Positions 32,766 through 42,240 are shown, counted from the stretch's first letter. The stretch: 64,000 nt of DNA from an uncultured Roseibium sp. (GCF_963675985.1 NZ_OY780958.1:2790001-2854000), one strand, 5' to 3'. Made by a program: numbers and translations. The notes: a model not told the origin generated them from the sequence alone.

Positions 32766-33655
32766 GGGTGTTCATCTCCGTTTTCGCTGGATGAAGTGGT
32801 TCCGAGACCTTCGCCGCGCTGGTCCTTCCGGCGCACGCTCAAGATCTCGGCAAGGATGGAAAGAGCGATTTCTTCCGGTGTTATGGCCCCAAGGTCAAGC
32901 CCGGCCGGCGCCTTGATGCGATCGAGCTTGTCTTCGGAGACGCCTTCGGCCAGCAATTTCTGCCGCAGGCTTTCCGCCTTGCGGCGACTGCCGACGAAGG
33001 CGATATGCCTGGCATCCACACCAATCGCCGCCTTCAGGGCGATCAGGTCGCCCTTGCCTTGCGTGGACACCACGAGGTAGCGCTCGCCCGCGGCCTCGAC
33101 CGGCAGGGCATAGCCTTCGATCCGTTCGTTGGCCTCAGGGAAGGCGGTCTGTTCGTCGGCCGGCGCGCAGACGGAAATGTCAAAGCCGACACGGGGCCCG
33201 AGATCGGCAAGCGCAACGGCAACCGGGCTGGAGCCGAGAATGACCAGTGCGGGACGCGGCAGCACCGGTTCGATGAAGATGTCCATGGTGCCCTGGCTTG
33301 GGCACATGTTCTTGGCAAAACGAATCCCCTCGCGCTCCTCGCCGGCGGAGACGCCGTGGTCCTTCAACAAGTCCTCCGGCTGGATCGAGATCAGCCGGGT
33401 CTGGCCGTCCTCAAGGGACTGCCGCGCCGCCTTCAGCGTCGCGCCACGGGCGCAGCCGCCGCCGATCCAGCCGCCGGTGATCTCGCCTTCCGGACTAATC
33501 ACTGCCTTGGCGCCGGCCTTGGCGGCAGTCACCGAAATGGTGCGCACCACGGTTGCCAGCGCGAACGGCTTTCCCTGGTGGCGCAGGCGGTTCATCAGGT
33601 CGTGGAGATCTTCCCGGGTGACTTCGGGTGGCCTATCGATCGGAGACGGGGTCAT
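32762..33655 (-). CDS. coxF: CoxF, XdhC-family maturation protein
   Basis: A 297-residue XdhC/CoxI-family protein, needed for maturing the molybdenum (and copper) active site of CO dehydrogenase. An N-terminal XdhC domain (KPFALATVVRTISVTAAKAG, then GWIGGGCARGATLKAA) is followed by a C-terminal Rossmann-like domain (ALVILGSSPVAVALADLG, HIAFVGSRRKAESL). The ATG at 33655 with GAGAGG seven bases upstream was chosen over the in-frame GTG at 33670, which would overlap coxE. Its stop overlaps the coxG start. Confidence 0.88.
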   Translation of the reverse strand: MTPSPIDRPPEVTREDLHDLMNRLRHQGKPFALATVVRTISVTAAKAGAKAVISPEGEITGGWIGGGCARGATLKAARQSLEDGQTRLISIQPEDLLKDHGVSAGEEREGIRFAKNMCPSQGTMDIFIEPVLPRPALVILGSSPVAVALADLGPRVGFDISVCAPADEQTAFPEANERIEGYALPVEAAGERYLVVSTQGKGDLIALKAAIGVDARHIAFVGSRRKAESLRQKLLAEGVSEDKLDRIKAPAGLDLGAITPEEIALSILAEILSVRRKDQRGEGLGTTSSSENGDEHP

Positions 33656-33666
33656 GATCGTACCTC

Positions 33667-34896
33667 TCACAGGTTTGCCAGATAGGGTTCGAGGGCGGCC
33701 AGGCTCTCAAGATTATGTGCCGGCGCGAACAGATCGACGAAAGGCAGGGCCGCGGACATGCCGCCGGCGGTCGGCTCGTAGCCCTGCCAGCCGATCAGCG
33801 GGTTCAGCCAGACGATGCGTTTGCAGCGGCGGCGGAGTGTCGCCATCTCTTGGCCGAGACGTTCCGGGTCGCCGGTATCGTAGCCGTCCGACAGGATGAT
33901 CACGCAGGTGCGCGAATGGATCACCCGGGCGGCATGCCAGCGGTTGAAGTCGGCAAGCGCCTCACCGATCTTCGTACCGCCGCCGACGCCCTGGGCCATC
34001 AGGCCCATGCGGTCGAGGGCGCGGGCCGCGTCCCTCTCCTTCAAGGCGGTGGAGACATGCACCAGCCGTGTGTGGAACAGGAAGGCTTCCGCCTCGCGGA
34101 AATTGTCCAGAAGGCCATGAACGAAACGGGTAAAGACACCGGTGTAATTGTTCATGGAGCCGGAGGCATCAAGCAGGATCACAAGGCGGAGCTGACGCTC
34201 GCGCGGGCCTTTTCGGATCAGCTCGATCGGCGTGCCGCCATTGGTGATGGAATGGCGGATCGTCCGACGCAGGTCGAGCCGGGGCCCCTTGCGCCGTTGG
34301 CGGTCGCGCCGGGTCAGGCGCACGCGCATGGCATGGGCCAGGCGTTCGGCGAGTGCATTGGCCTTTTCGACCGCTTCCGGATCGTGGATCTTGCGGAAAT
34401 CAATCTTTTCCAGGTTTTCCGCAATGCTGGCGCCTTCCCGGCGGCCGGCGGCTTCGTCGTCGGTGTCCTCGTCTTCCTCACCCGGCGTGCGTTCCACATC
34501 GGCGGCAAGGCTTTCCCGGCGGTTGCCCTGGGTCTCGACCATTTCGCGGAGGGTCTTGCCCCCCTTCCTGGTGCTGGAACCGGACGTCTTGATGATGCCT
34601 TTCATGCCCTTTGCGAACCAATAGGCATCGAAGATCTCATCAAACGCCTGCCAGTCGGAAAGCCGACCGCAGAACAGGGTGCGAAAAGCGCTTTTCAATT
34701 CATGCGGATGACGGGCCAGGGGCGACAGCAGCAGCCTCACCGCGTCATTGGTTTCCGCCAGACCGACCTTGAACCCGTTGTCGCGCAGGGTGTGCACGAA
34801 ACCGGTCAGGCGCAGGCGCAGGGCGGTGCCGACGTCGTCGGCTGTTTCGATTTTCTGGGGCTTCAGGGCTGGGGGTTTCAGGGCGGGCGCGGCCAT
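33667..34896 (-). CDS. coxE: CoxE, von Willebrand factor A domain protein
   Basis: A 409-residue VWA protein. The N-terminal helical part (LRLTGFVHTLRDNGFKVGLA) precedes a charged central region and a C-terminal VWA domain whose metal-ion-dependent adhesion site is seen as VILLDASGSMNNYTG. CoxE works with the AAA+ ATPase CoxD in assembling the Cu-S-Mo centre of CO dehydrogenase. It begins three bases after the coxD stop, so translation is coupled. Identification is supported by family, order and partner genes. Confidence 0.9.
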   Translation of the reverse strand: MAAPALKPPALKPQKIETADDVGTALRLRLTGFVHTLRDNGFKVGLAETNDAVRLLLSPLARHPHELKSAFRTLFCGRLSDWQAFDEIFDAYWFAKGMKGIIKTSGSSTRKGGKTLREMVETQGNRRESLAADVERTPGEEDEDTDDEAAGRREGASIAENLEKIDFRKIHDPEAVEKANALAERLAHAMRVRLTRRDRQRRKGPRLDLRRTIRHSITNGGTPIELIRKGPRERQLRLVILLDASGSMNNYTGVFTRFVHGLLDNFREAEAFLFHTRLVHVSTALKERDAARALDRMGLMAQGVGGGTKIGEALADFNRWHAARVIHSRTCVIILSDGYDTGDPERLGQEMATLRRRCKRIVWLNPLIGWQGYEPTAGGMSAALPFVDLFAPAHNLESLAALEPYLANL

Positions 34897-34899
34897 GGT

Positions 34900-35781
34900 T
34901 CAGGCGACCTTCCCCAGGAGCCGGTCGGTGACTTCCTTCGTCACCCGTGCCTGGTCCTCGCGGGTCTTGAGCACGCAGCCGAGCGTTTCGAAGACCAGCT
35001 CCTGGTCTTCCTGCAGGTTCTTCGTGCCGAGCCCGATAAGAGCGGCGGCCCAGTCGATGGTCTCGGCAACGCCTGGAACCTTTGAGAGATCCTCCTTGCG
35101 CAGCTTCGCCATGAGTTCGGCGATCTGGAGCGCCAGGGCCGTATCGAGCCCTTCCACACGGCTCATCAGGATCCGGGCTTCCCGGTCCGGCGCCGGATAG
35201 TCGACATAGTGATAGAGACAGCGGCGACGCAGAGCGTCGGAGAGTTCACGCGTGCCGTTGGAGGTCAGCACCACCTTGGGGATCGAGCGTGCCTCGATCG
35301 TTCCCATCTCCGGGATGGAGACCTGGAAGTCGGAGAGAATTTCCAGAAGAAAGGCTTCGAATTCCTCATCTGCTCGGTCGATCTCGTCGATCAGCAGAAC
35401 CGGTGCCCTGTCCTGACGGATCGCCGCCAGCAGCGGTCGCTCCAGCAGATATTTTTCGGAAAAGACCGCGTCCTCGACCTCGCCGGCGCTCTCTCCGGAG
35501 CCTTCATGGGCCTTGATGGCAAGAAGCTGGCGCTGGTAGTTCCATTCGTAGATGGCGTCCGCGCGGTCCAGGCCCTCGTAGCACTGCAGGCGGATCAGGT
35601 TGGTGTCGTAAAGATCGGCCAGAGCCTTTGCCACTTCGGTCTTGCCCACGCCCGCCTCGCCTTCCAGCAGAAGCGGCCGCTTCAGCAGTTCGGTCAGGAC
35701 GAGAGCCGTCGCCAGGCCTTCATCGGCGACATACCCGGTTTCGCCAAGCGCTTTTGCCAACTCTTTCTTGTCCAGGGCCAT
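34900..35781 (-). CDS. coxD: CoxD, MoxR-type AAA+ ATPase
   Basis: A 293-residue AAA+ protein with Walker A EGEAGVGKTEVAKAL, Walker B PVLLIDEIDRADEEFEAFLL and a sensor region LTSNGTRELSDALRRRCLY. In Afipia carboxidovorans CoxD reconstitutes the [CuSMoO2] centre of CO dehydrogenase at the membrane. The start MALDKKEL at 35781 is preceded by GAGAGG; the frame upstream is open but lacks family similarity. It begins 196 bp after coxL, beyond a long hairpin. Confidence 0.92.
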   Translation of the reverse strand: MALDKKELAKALGETGYVADEGLATALVLTELLKRPLLLEGEAGVGKTEVAKALADLYDTNLIRLQCYEGLDRADAIYEWNYQRQLLAIKAHEGSGESAGEVEDAVFSEKYLLERPLLAAIRQDRAPVLLIDEIDRADEEFEAFLLEILSDFQVSIPEMGTIEARSIPKVVLTSNGTRELSDALRRRCLYHYVDYPAPDREARILMSRVEGLDTALALQIAELMAKLRKEDLSKVPGVAETIDWAAALIGLGTKNLQEDQELVFETLGCVLKTREDQARVTKEVTDRLLGKVA

Positions 35782-35890
35782 GTCGACCTCTCGTTTCCTC
35801 ACCATGTGCGCAGGGAATGCTTGTCCATCCGGTCCTGCATTGACCGGTTCGACGTATTTGCCGTGCCCCGCCGGGCGGGTTCGAAAAGGA

Positions 35891-35937
35891 GCCGCTTGCC
35901 GACCTGCCAACCAAAGCAAACGGTTTCGGCAAGCGGC
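35891..35937 (-). terminator. Hairpin between coxL and coxD
   Basis: GCCGCTTGCCGA and TCGGCAAGCGGC form a perfect 12-bp stem with a 23-nt loop in the only sizeable gap inside the cox gene series. On the minus strand a short TCCTTTT follows. It may partially terminate transcription or protect the coxMSL mRNA, so that structural subunits exceed maturation factors (inference). Confidence 0.5.
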
Positions 35938-35977
35938 CCCATTTCACCGGGCTGTGGGTGCCCGCATGGCATTACCC

Positions 35978-38398
35978 TTAACCGTGGGCGCCCAGATCCT
36001 TGGCGGCCTGCCAGACGCGCCAGGCGTCATGCGGCATCTGGATATGGGTGCTGCCAAGGAAGCCGAAGGCATCGTTGACGGCGTTGGAGAAGGCCGGCAC
36101 GCTGCCGACGTTCGGGCTTTCGCCGACACCCTTGGCGCCGATCGGATGATGCGGGCTCGGGGTCACGGTGTAGTCGGTTTCCCAATGCGGGGTTTCGACC
36201 GCCGTCGGCAGGAAGAAGTCCATGAAGGACGCGCCCATCACGTTGCCCATCTCGTCGTAACGGATCTCCTGGCCCATGGCGATGGCGAAGCCCTCCGTCA
36301 GGCCGCCGTGCACCTGGCCCTCGATGATCATCGGGTTGATGCGGGTGCCGCAATCGTCCAGCGCATAGAAGCGGCGGATCTTGGAGACACCCGTGTCGAC
36401 GTCGATGTCCATGACGCAGAAGTAGGCACCGAAGGGATAGGTCATGTTGGGCGGGTCGTAGTAGGACACGGCCTCCAGCCCCGGCTCCATGCCCGGAGGC
36501 GGAGCGTTGTAGGCGGCCCAGGCGATTTCCTTCATCGACTTGCGCGCTTCGGGATTGCCCTTCACCTGGAAGCCGTCCACGTCCCATTCGAGATCGTATT
36601 CGGAAACTTCCAGCATGTGCGCGGCAATCATCTGCGCCTTGTTGCGGATCTTGCGCGAGGCAAGGGCAATCGCGGCACCGGCGACCGGCGTGGACCGCGA
36701 GCCGTAGGTGCCGAGGCCGTAGGGCGCCGTATCCGTATTGCCTTCCTCGACCATGATATCCGCTGCCGGAATACCGATCTCGGTGGCGATGATCTGCGCC
36801 CAAGTGGTCTCGTGGCCCTGGCCCTGGGACTTGGTGCCCATGCGCGAGATCACGGAGCCGGTCGGATGGACGCGGATTTCCGCACTGTCGAACATGGCGA
36901 CACCGAGGATGTCGCAGTTCTTCGACGGACCGGCACCGACGATTTCGGTGAAGAACGACACGCCGATCCCCATGATTTCACGGGTCTCGCCACGCTTGAA
37001 GGCTTCCTGTTTGGCCTTCTGTTCCTCACGCAGCTCCCGGTAGCCGATGGTGTCCATCGCCTTCTGCATGGCCGTGTGATAATCGCCGCTGTCGTATTCC
37101 CAGCCCAGCGCCGAGTGATACGGGAACTGCTCCGGCTTGACGAAGTTCTTCATGCGAAGATCCGCCGGGTCCATGCCGAGCTTCTGGGCGAGGATATCCA
37201 TGGCCCGCTCGATGCAGTAGGCGGCTTCCGTCACCCGGAAAGAGCAGCGGTAGGCGACACCGCCTGGCGCCTTGTTGGTATAGACCCCGTCGACGGCCAG
37301 ATGGGCGGTCGGGAAGTCATAGGACCCGGTGACGATGTTGAAGAAACCGGCCGGCCATTTGGACGGGTCGGCGCAGGCGTCGAAGCCGCCATGGTCGGCC
37401 AGTACATGCACCTTCAGGCCGGTGACCGTGCCGTCGTTCTTGGCCGCGATTTCAGCGGTCATGTGATAGTCGCGGGCAAAGGAGGTGGTGGAGAGGTTCT
37501 CCATGCGGTCCTCGACCCATTTCACCGGACGACCGGTGACGATGGAGGCGACGATCGAGCAGATGTAGCCCGGATAGGCGCCCACCTTATTGCCGAAGCC
37601 ACCGCCGATATCCGGCGCGATTACGTGGATCTTGTGCTCCGGAATGGTGGACAGCAGGGACGCGACCGTGCGGATGACATGCGGCGCCTGGAAGGTGCCC
37701 CAGACCGTCAGTTCACCCGTCACCTTGTCCATGGACGCCACGCACTGACAGGTTTCCAGCGGCGACGGATGGGTGCGGTGATAGGAGATCAGTTCCTTGA
37801 TGGTGACGTCGGCGTCCTTGAAGGCCTTGGCGGTCTCGTCCTCGTCGCCCACTTCCCAGGTGAAGATGTGGTTGTGATGCTTGCGGGGACCATGCGCGCC
37901 TTCCGTCTTGCCTTCCAGGTCCGGGCGGAGCACCGGTGCATCCGGGTCCATGGACTTGAACGGATCGACGAGAACCGGCAGTTCCTCGTATTCCACCTCG
38001 ACCAGCTGGATCGCATCGTCGGCGATATAGCGGTCCTCGGCGATGACGAAGGCCACTTCCTGGTTCTGGTAGAGCACCTTGCCGTCGGCCAGCACCATCT
38101 GGACGTCGCCGGCGAGCGTCGGCATCCAGGCGAGGTTCACGCCCTTGAGCTCTTCGGCGGTCAGGACCGCGATCACGCCAGGCAGTTCAAGCGCCTTGCT
38201 GGCGTCGATTTTGGTGACCTTGGCGTGGGCGTAAGGCGAGCGGACGAAGTCGCCGAACAGCATGCCCGGCAGCTTGAGGTCGTCGACATAGTTGCCCTTG
38301 CCCTGCGTGAAGCGGACGTCTTCGACGCGCTTGCGCTTGCAGCCCATGCCTTCCAGGGCGGCTTCGCGCTGTTCCCGTGTGGGGGTCATGTCATTCAT
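35978..38398 (-). CDS. coxL: CoxL, form I carbon monoxide dehydrogenase large subunit
   Basis: An 806-residue molybdenum hydroxylase subunit that oxidises CO to CO2. The active-site loop reads AYRCSFR (residues 382-388, Cys385), the hallmark of form I CoxL, in which the Cys binds copper in the Cu-S-Mo centre; form II enzymes have AYRGAGR instead. Other molybdopterin segments are visible (APDIGGGFGNKVG, GTKSQGQGHETTWAQI, and GAKGVGESP near the C-terminus with the catalytic Glu). The start overlaps the coxS stop by four bases. Length is close to the Afipia enzyme (809). Confidence 0.96.
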   Translation of the reverse strand: MNDMTPTREQREAALEGMGCKRKRVEDVRFTQGKGNYVDDLKLPGMLFGDFVRSPYAHAKVTKIDASKALELPGVIAVLTAEELKGVNLAWMPTLAGDVQMVLADGKVLYQNQEVAFVIAEDRYIADDAIQLVEVEYEELPVLVDPFKSMDPDAPVLRPDLEGKTEGAHGPRKHHNHIFTWEVGDEDETAKAFKDADVTIKELISYHRTHPSPLETCQCVASMDKVTGELTVWGTFQAPHVIRTVASLLSTIPEHKIHVIAPDIGGGFGNKVGAYPGYICSIVASIVTGRPVKWVEDRMENLSTTSFARDYHMTAEIAAKNDGTVTGLKVHVLADHGGFDACADPSKWPAGFFNIVTGSYDFPTAHLAVDGVYTNKAPGGVAYRCSFRVTEAAYCIERAMDILAQKLGMDPADLRMKNFVKPEQFPYHSALGWEYDSGDYHTAMQKAMDTIGYRELREEQKAKQEAFKRGETREIMGIGVSFFTEIVGAGPSKNCDILGVAMFDSAEIRVHPTGSVISRMGTKSQGQGHETTWAQIIATEIGIPAADIMVEEGNTDTAPYGLGTYGSRSTPVAGAAIALASRKIRNKAQMIAAHMLEVSEYDLEWDVDGFQVKGNPEARKSMKEIAWAAYNAPPPGMEPGLEAVSYYDPPNMTYPFGAYFCVMDIDVDTGVSKIRRFYALDDCGTRINPMIIEGQVHGGLTEGFAIAMGQEIRYDEMGNVMGASFMDFFLPTAVETPHWETDYTVTPSPHHPIGAKGVGESPNVGSVPAFSNAVNDAFGFLGSTHIQMPHDAWRVWQAAKDLGAHG

Positions 38399-38904
38399 TC
38401 TGCAGCCTCCTGAAAGTCACGTCCCTGCAGCTTGGCAGCCGCGTACTGGATGGCCTTGACAATGTTCTGATACCCGGTGCAGCGGCACAGGTTGCCGGAG
38501 ATGCCCATACGGATTTCCTCTTCCGTCGGGTCCGGATTTTCCTTCAGAAGCACATGCGCGCGCATGATCATGCCCGGCGTGCAGAAACCGCATTGCAGGC
38601 CATGCATCTGGCGGAAGCCTTCCTGCAAAGCGGACAGCGTGCCGTCGTCATTGGCCATGCCTTCGATGGTGGTGATTTCCGCGCCGTTCGCCTGGGCGGC
38701 GAACATCGTGCAGGACTTCACCGACATGCCGTTCAGCTCGACTGTGCAGACGCCGCAGTGGGACGTCTCGCAGCCGATATGCGGACCGGTGAGGTTCAGT
38801 TCCTCGCGCAGAAAGTGGATCAGAAGCGTGCGCGGCTCGACGAAGCGCTGCACCTTCTTGCCGTTGACGGTCATGGTGACCGGGACTTGTTCGATATCGC
38901 TCAT
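38395..38904 (-). CDS. coxS: CoxS, carbon monoxide dehydrogenase iron-sulfur subunit
   Basis: A 169-residue subunit with two [2Fe-2S] clusters: the N-terminal plant-type cluster (GCETSHCGVC plus a later Cys in VKSCTMFA) and the C-terminal cluster (LQCGFCTPGM and GNLCRCTGYQNI). It carries electrons from the Mo-Cu site in CoxL to the FAD in CoxM. The ATG at 38904 with GGGAGAG upstream was chosen; an in-frame codon six residues earlier is less likely. It starts 14 bp after coxM ends. Confidence 0.95.
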   Translation of the reverse strand: MSDIEQVPVTMTVNGKKVQRFVEPRTLLIHFLREELNLTGPHIGCETSHCGVCTVELNGMSVKSCTMFAAQANGAEITTIEGMANDDGTLSALQEGFRQMHGLQCGFCTPGMIMRAHVLLKENPDPTEEEIRMGISGNLCRCTGYQNIVKAIQYAAAKLQGRDFQEAAE

Positions 38905-38918
38905 TGTCGGTCTCTCCC

Positions 38919-39785
38919 TCAACCGTTTGCGCGTTCGGCGGCGCGGGCAAGCGCGCGGCGCAGCATCACGCCGGCCATCTTGGTGCGGTATTCCGCCGGA
39001 CCACGACCGTCGGACGCCGGCTGGGTGATGACTTCCGCTGCGGCAACCGCACGGTTCACCGTTTCCGCATCCAGCGTGGAGCCGGTGAGGATGTCGCAGG
39101 CCTCGGCGGCATAAAGGGGCGTGTCGCCGACGTTGGTGAGCGCCACCGAACAGAAGGACACAGACCCGCCGGACATGGTCAGCACGACGGCGGCAGCGGC
39201 GGTGGCATAGTCGCCGACCTTGCGCTTCAGCTTTTCATAGGCGAAGCCATGGCCCGCCGGCGGAACCGGAATGCTGACGGCGGTGACCAGTTCTTCCGGG
39301 GCAAGGGTCGTGAAATAGGCGGCTTCATAGAAGTCGCGGGCCGCGATGTCGCGTTCGCCGTTCGGGCCGACGACCTTGTAAGACGCGTTCAGGCACTGCA
39401 TCAGCGCGGGCATGTCGTTGCCCGGGTCGCCGTTGGCGACATTGCCGCCGATGGTGCCGAGATAACGGATCTGCGGATCGGCGATCAGAAGCGACGTTTC
39501 GCGGATGATCGGCAGCTTGCTCGCGAGCAGATCGGATGCGATCAGCTCGTGCTGCGTCGTCATGGCACCAATCACGACCGCCCCGCCCTCTTCGCGGATG
39601 CCCTTGAGGTCGGCGACGCCGCTCAGGTCGATCAGGTGTTCAGGCGCTGCCATGCGCAGCTTCATCATGGGGATGATGCTATGTCCGCCTGCAAGCGGAC
39701 GGGCCTCATCGCCATGGCTGGCCAGGATCGCCACGGCCTCAGCCACGGTCGACGGCCTGTGATAGGTGAATTCACCGGGGATCAC
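38919..39785 (-). CDS. coxM: CoxM, carbon monoxide dehydrogenase FAD subunit
   Basis: A 288-residue flavoprotein subunit. FAD-binding motifs AGGHSIIPMMKLRM and TIGGNVANGDPGND are present, and the C-terminal CO_deh_flav_C domain follows (about 175-285). The start is a GTG (VIPGEF) with GGAGG seven bases upstream; this gives exactly the length of the Afipia homologue (288). The frame is open further upstream, but that part has no family similarity. It is the first structural gene of the coxM-S-L series. Confidence 0.94.
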   Translation of the reverse strand: MIPGEFTYHRPSTVAEAVAILASHGDEARPLAGGHSIIPMMKLRMAAPEHLIDLSGVADLKGIREEGGAVVIGAMTTQHELIASDLLASKLPIIRETSLLIADPQIRYLGTIGGNVANGDPGNDMPALMQCLNASYKVVGPNGERDIAARDFYEAAYFTTLAPEELVTAVSIPVPPAGHGFAYEKLKRKVGDYATAAAAVVLTMSGGSVSFCSVALTNVGDTPLYAAEACDILTGSTLDAETVNRAVAAAEVITQPASDGRGPAEYRTKMAGVMLRRALARAAERANG

Positions 39786-40358
39786 GTCATTTCCTCCCTC
39801 AAGTCGACGGACCACCCGAACGCGCGCATCCAGTCGTCCGACCTCGTCGTTACGGTCATCACCCGAAACCGGATCCTTGCGGCAAAGCGTCTGCCGACCA
39901 CCCGTTCCGACGCATCCTCCAATGCGAAAACGCACCGAAGCGCGACAACCTGTCTCATGGTGGGAAGCAGTGCAGTGCAATGACAACGACCGCTGCACGG
40001 AGCGCCTCGAAATTACACGGAGTGCGCGTTTTTCCGCACGAAATACGTCAGGATAGTTGACGCATTCGATGCACACTTCGGTGAGAAAATCGAAATACAA
40101 GCTCAGGAAAAGCGAGGGATTTGGGCCCTTCACATAGAAGATTTCCGTAGCGTCCTTGTCAGTCCTCCGTCTGCGGCATCCGTATTTCGTGCAATAGCAC
40201 CCCGAGAACCGACAGGATTAGGAATGGGCAGCGCAGCAACACGCAATGCGTGTAAGAAAGCGCGACGGAATGAATTGAATCGAGCGTTGAAAGGTCGAGC
40301 AAGCAACCGGTCAGTGGCACGGGACTACGGGAAAAGCGTCCTAATCGACATTTCGAAT
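39786..40358 (-). promoter_or_regulatory. Region upstream of coxM
   Basis: 573 bp without a convincing gene; it must carry the cox structural promoter unless transcription starts further upstream. A dyad CGTCA-ggatagt-TGACG lies at 40046-40062. Several open frames here lack ribosome binding sites and family similarity. No clear sigma-70 hexamers were found, which fits an activator-dependent promoter, for example one driven by the MHYT-LytTR regulator (inference). Confidence 0.4.
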
Positions 40359-40742
40359 TCAAAGGCACCAGCGGCCATAGAAACCTTCTACCCCGGTCAC
40401 TTCGCCAGCATCGGCCGACCACGATACGGTCCAGATCTCCTTACATACATAATTCCAGGACGTGAAAGATGCATCCTTGCGGTCGCCTGCAACTTCGAAA
40501 CCCTGCTGTCCCAGGAGCGTGGCCAGTTCGCCTTCACTGATGGGGAGCGGGTACTGCTCCGCCACCCGGCGTTTGAATTCGGCAGCCGCTACGACAACAT
40601 TGCCGTCAAGGCCTCGTCCTATCTCCGGAGGAGGCGGAACGGGCGGGAATAGAAGAAAATAGCCGAAGAACCCCGCGACAGCCAGAAAACCCACGGCCCC
40701 AAACAGCAACGCAACTGCGCCAAACAGGAATTTACGCAACAT
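40359..40742 (-). CDS. Hypothetical protein with one N-terminal membrane helix
   Basis: About 127 residues: a strongly hydrophobic N-terminal helix (LFGAVALLFGAVGFLAVAG, then FFGYFLLF), a Pro-rich hinge (PPVPPPPEIGRG) and a soluble domain of about 90 residues ending GEVTGVEGFYGRWCL with two cysteines. It may be a membrane-anchored or secreted protein. The start is uncertain: the ATG at 40742 fits the hydrophobic segment, but a TTG at 40814 has a better GGAGG. It lies between the cox structural genes and their putative regulator; any link to CO metabolism is unsupported. Family not recognised. Confidence 0.55.
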   Translation of the reverse strand: MLRKFLFGAVALLFGAVGFLAVAGFFGYFLLFPPVPPPPEIGRGLDGNVVVAAAEFKRRVAEQYPLPISEGELATLLGQQGFEVAGDRKDASFTSWNYVCKEIWTVSWSADAGEVTGVEGFYGRWCL

Positions 40743-40929
40743 GCCGCAATGCACCAGCCTGGAGAAAATTTCCTTACCGGCACAATCATAGAATGACATT
40801 GTAAGATACTTCAACCGGAACAGCCTCCAGGTATTGAAGGCATGTTCCCCCTTTCACTGTCGGGCACATGAGCCGGAATTCCAGAAGAAACGGGTGGCGA
40901 ACGTGTCGAGCTGACGCTTCAGTTCCGAC

Positions 40930-42240
40930 CTACTCGGCTGCGGCCGTTGAAAACGCGACCGGCGTCTCTGATGTCTGTTCTGCGAGCCGCGTCTTGACCT
41001 GAGTCCAGCGAGACCGGCTGACCGGAACGCAATGGCGGTCCTTGCCTTCCATGGTCAGAACACCGCCGTCGCCGGAGCGCTTGTAGCTGGAAACACGTGT
41101 CAGGTTGACGATGTGGCTGCGATGGACCCGGCTGAAGGTCTTCGGGTCGAGTTGCTGCTCGACCTCGCTGATGGCGAGCGGGCAGAAATGATTGCGCGCG
41201 CCGTCGAACAGCTGAGTGTAATGGGCATCCGCATGAACCGCGACGATGTCGGAGGTACTGAGCATGCTCCTGGCGCCGTCGCGCTCCACCGGCAGTGCCC
41301 GACAGATATGGGCCGAGACGGACCGTTGCGACGGGGCGGCCTGCAGCCCGGCGGCGCGCCTGGGGGCGACTTCACCGCCATCGGCGGGATGAATGAGTCC
41401 CTCCATGGCACCGGCCTCATGCAGCCTTGCATTCAGGCCTGAGAGCACGCCTGTCTCCTGCCCTTTTTCGGCGGGCCAGGACGGACTGCCGCCTTCTGCA
41501 CCCCCCTGCCCTTTATCGGCGACAGCGGTGGTGCGCTGATGATCCGGGACCAGCCTCAGCAGGAACAGGCCCGAAACCAGGAAGGCGACGCAGGCGACGA
41601 TGATCGCCAGCGTTCCGGGCGTGACCGCCGGGGCGGTAAAGACGACGCCGCCGGCACGCGGGAAGATCAGCATGCCGGCCATGGCGGTGTAGTGCATGGC
41701 GGAGATTGCGAGAGCCAGAACGGCGGCGGAGACAACGATCGGCGGGCGTTTGCCGGACCCGAAACTGAGCCACAACGCCAGTCCCGCCGCATTGAAGGCA
41801 ACCAGGAAGGCGGCGACCACATAGACGGGATCATGCACCATCCGCAAGGAGGTGTGCAGGGCATACATGCCCAGATAATGCATGGTGCAGATGCCCGCCC
41901 CCATGACGAGCGCGGACAGGCCGAGGCGCACCGGCGTCAGCGGTCCGTTGCTGGCCGCGAAAACGGCGACCCCGACCACGAGCACGCAGACGAGAAAGGA
42001 CAGGAGCGTCGGCAAAACCAGGAAATCGACCGCCACCGGCAGCCGCGCGGCCAACATGCCGACGAAATGCATGGACCAGATCGCAAGGGCAAGGGTGAGC
42101 GCGGCACTCGCCAAGAGGAACCGCCGCCGCGGATCGACCGCGTCGGTGACCTGAACCGCAAGGCTCAGCCCGACAAAACTTCCCTGAAATGCAACGATCA
42201 GGGACAGCACGACGAGCCATGGCTCGTGCGCAACGGTCAT
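40930..42240 (-). CDS. coxC: MHYT-LytTR membrane regulator, CoxC/CoxH-like
   Basis: A 436-residue protein with seven membrane helices carrying the MHYT motifs (IWSMHFVGM, ICTMHYLGMYA, ISAMHYTAMAG), proposed to bind a metal and sense a diatomic gas, followed by a linker and a LytTR DNA-binding domain (about 325-425: VHADAHYTQLFDGARNH, SRVHRSHIVNLTRVSSY). The same architecture is found in CoxC and CoxH of Afipia carboxidovorans. Together with its position upstream of coxMSL this makes it the likely CO-responsive regulator. GGAGGGAGGAAGG precedes the ATG, and a promoter-like pair lies upstream. Confidence 0.88.
   Translation of the reverse strand: MTVAHEPWLVVLSLIVAFQGSFVGLSLAVQVTDAVDPRRRFLLASAALTLALAIWSMHFVGMLAARLPVAVDFLVLPTLLSFLVCVLVVGVAVFAASNGPLTPVRLGLSALVMGAGICTMHYLGMYALHTSLRMVHDPVYVVAAFLVAFNAAGLALWLSFGSGKRPPIVVSAAVLALAISAMHYTAMAGMLIFPRAGGVVFTAPAVTPGTLAIIVACVAFLVSGLFLLRLVPDHQRTTAVADKGQGGAEGGSPSWPAEKGQETGVLSGLNARLHEAGAMEGLIHPADGGEVAPRRAAGLQAAPSQRSVSAHICRALPVERDGARSMLSTSDIVAVHADAHYTQLFDGARNHFCPLAISEVEQQLDPKTFSRVHRSHIVNLTRVSSYKRSGDGGVLTMEGKDRHCVPVSRSRWTQVKTRLAEQTSETPVAFSTAAAE

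Noticed and set aside
35642..38413. 923-codon open frame opposite coxL
   Set aside because: Antisense shadow of a high-GC gene with strong codon bias; no conserved motifs.
40159..40652. Two overlapping small frames upstream of coxM
   Set aside because: They overlap each other or the better-supported membrane protein gene on the opposite strand and have no ribosome binding site or recognisable domain.
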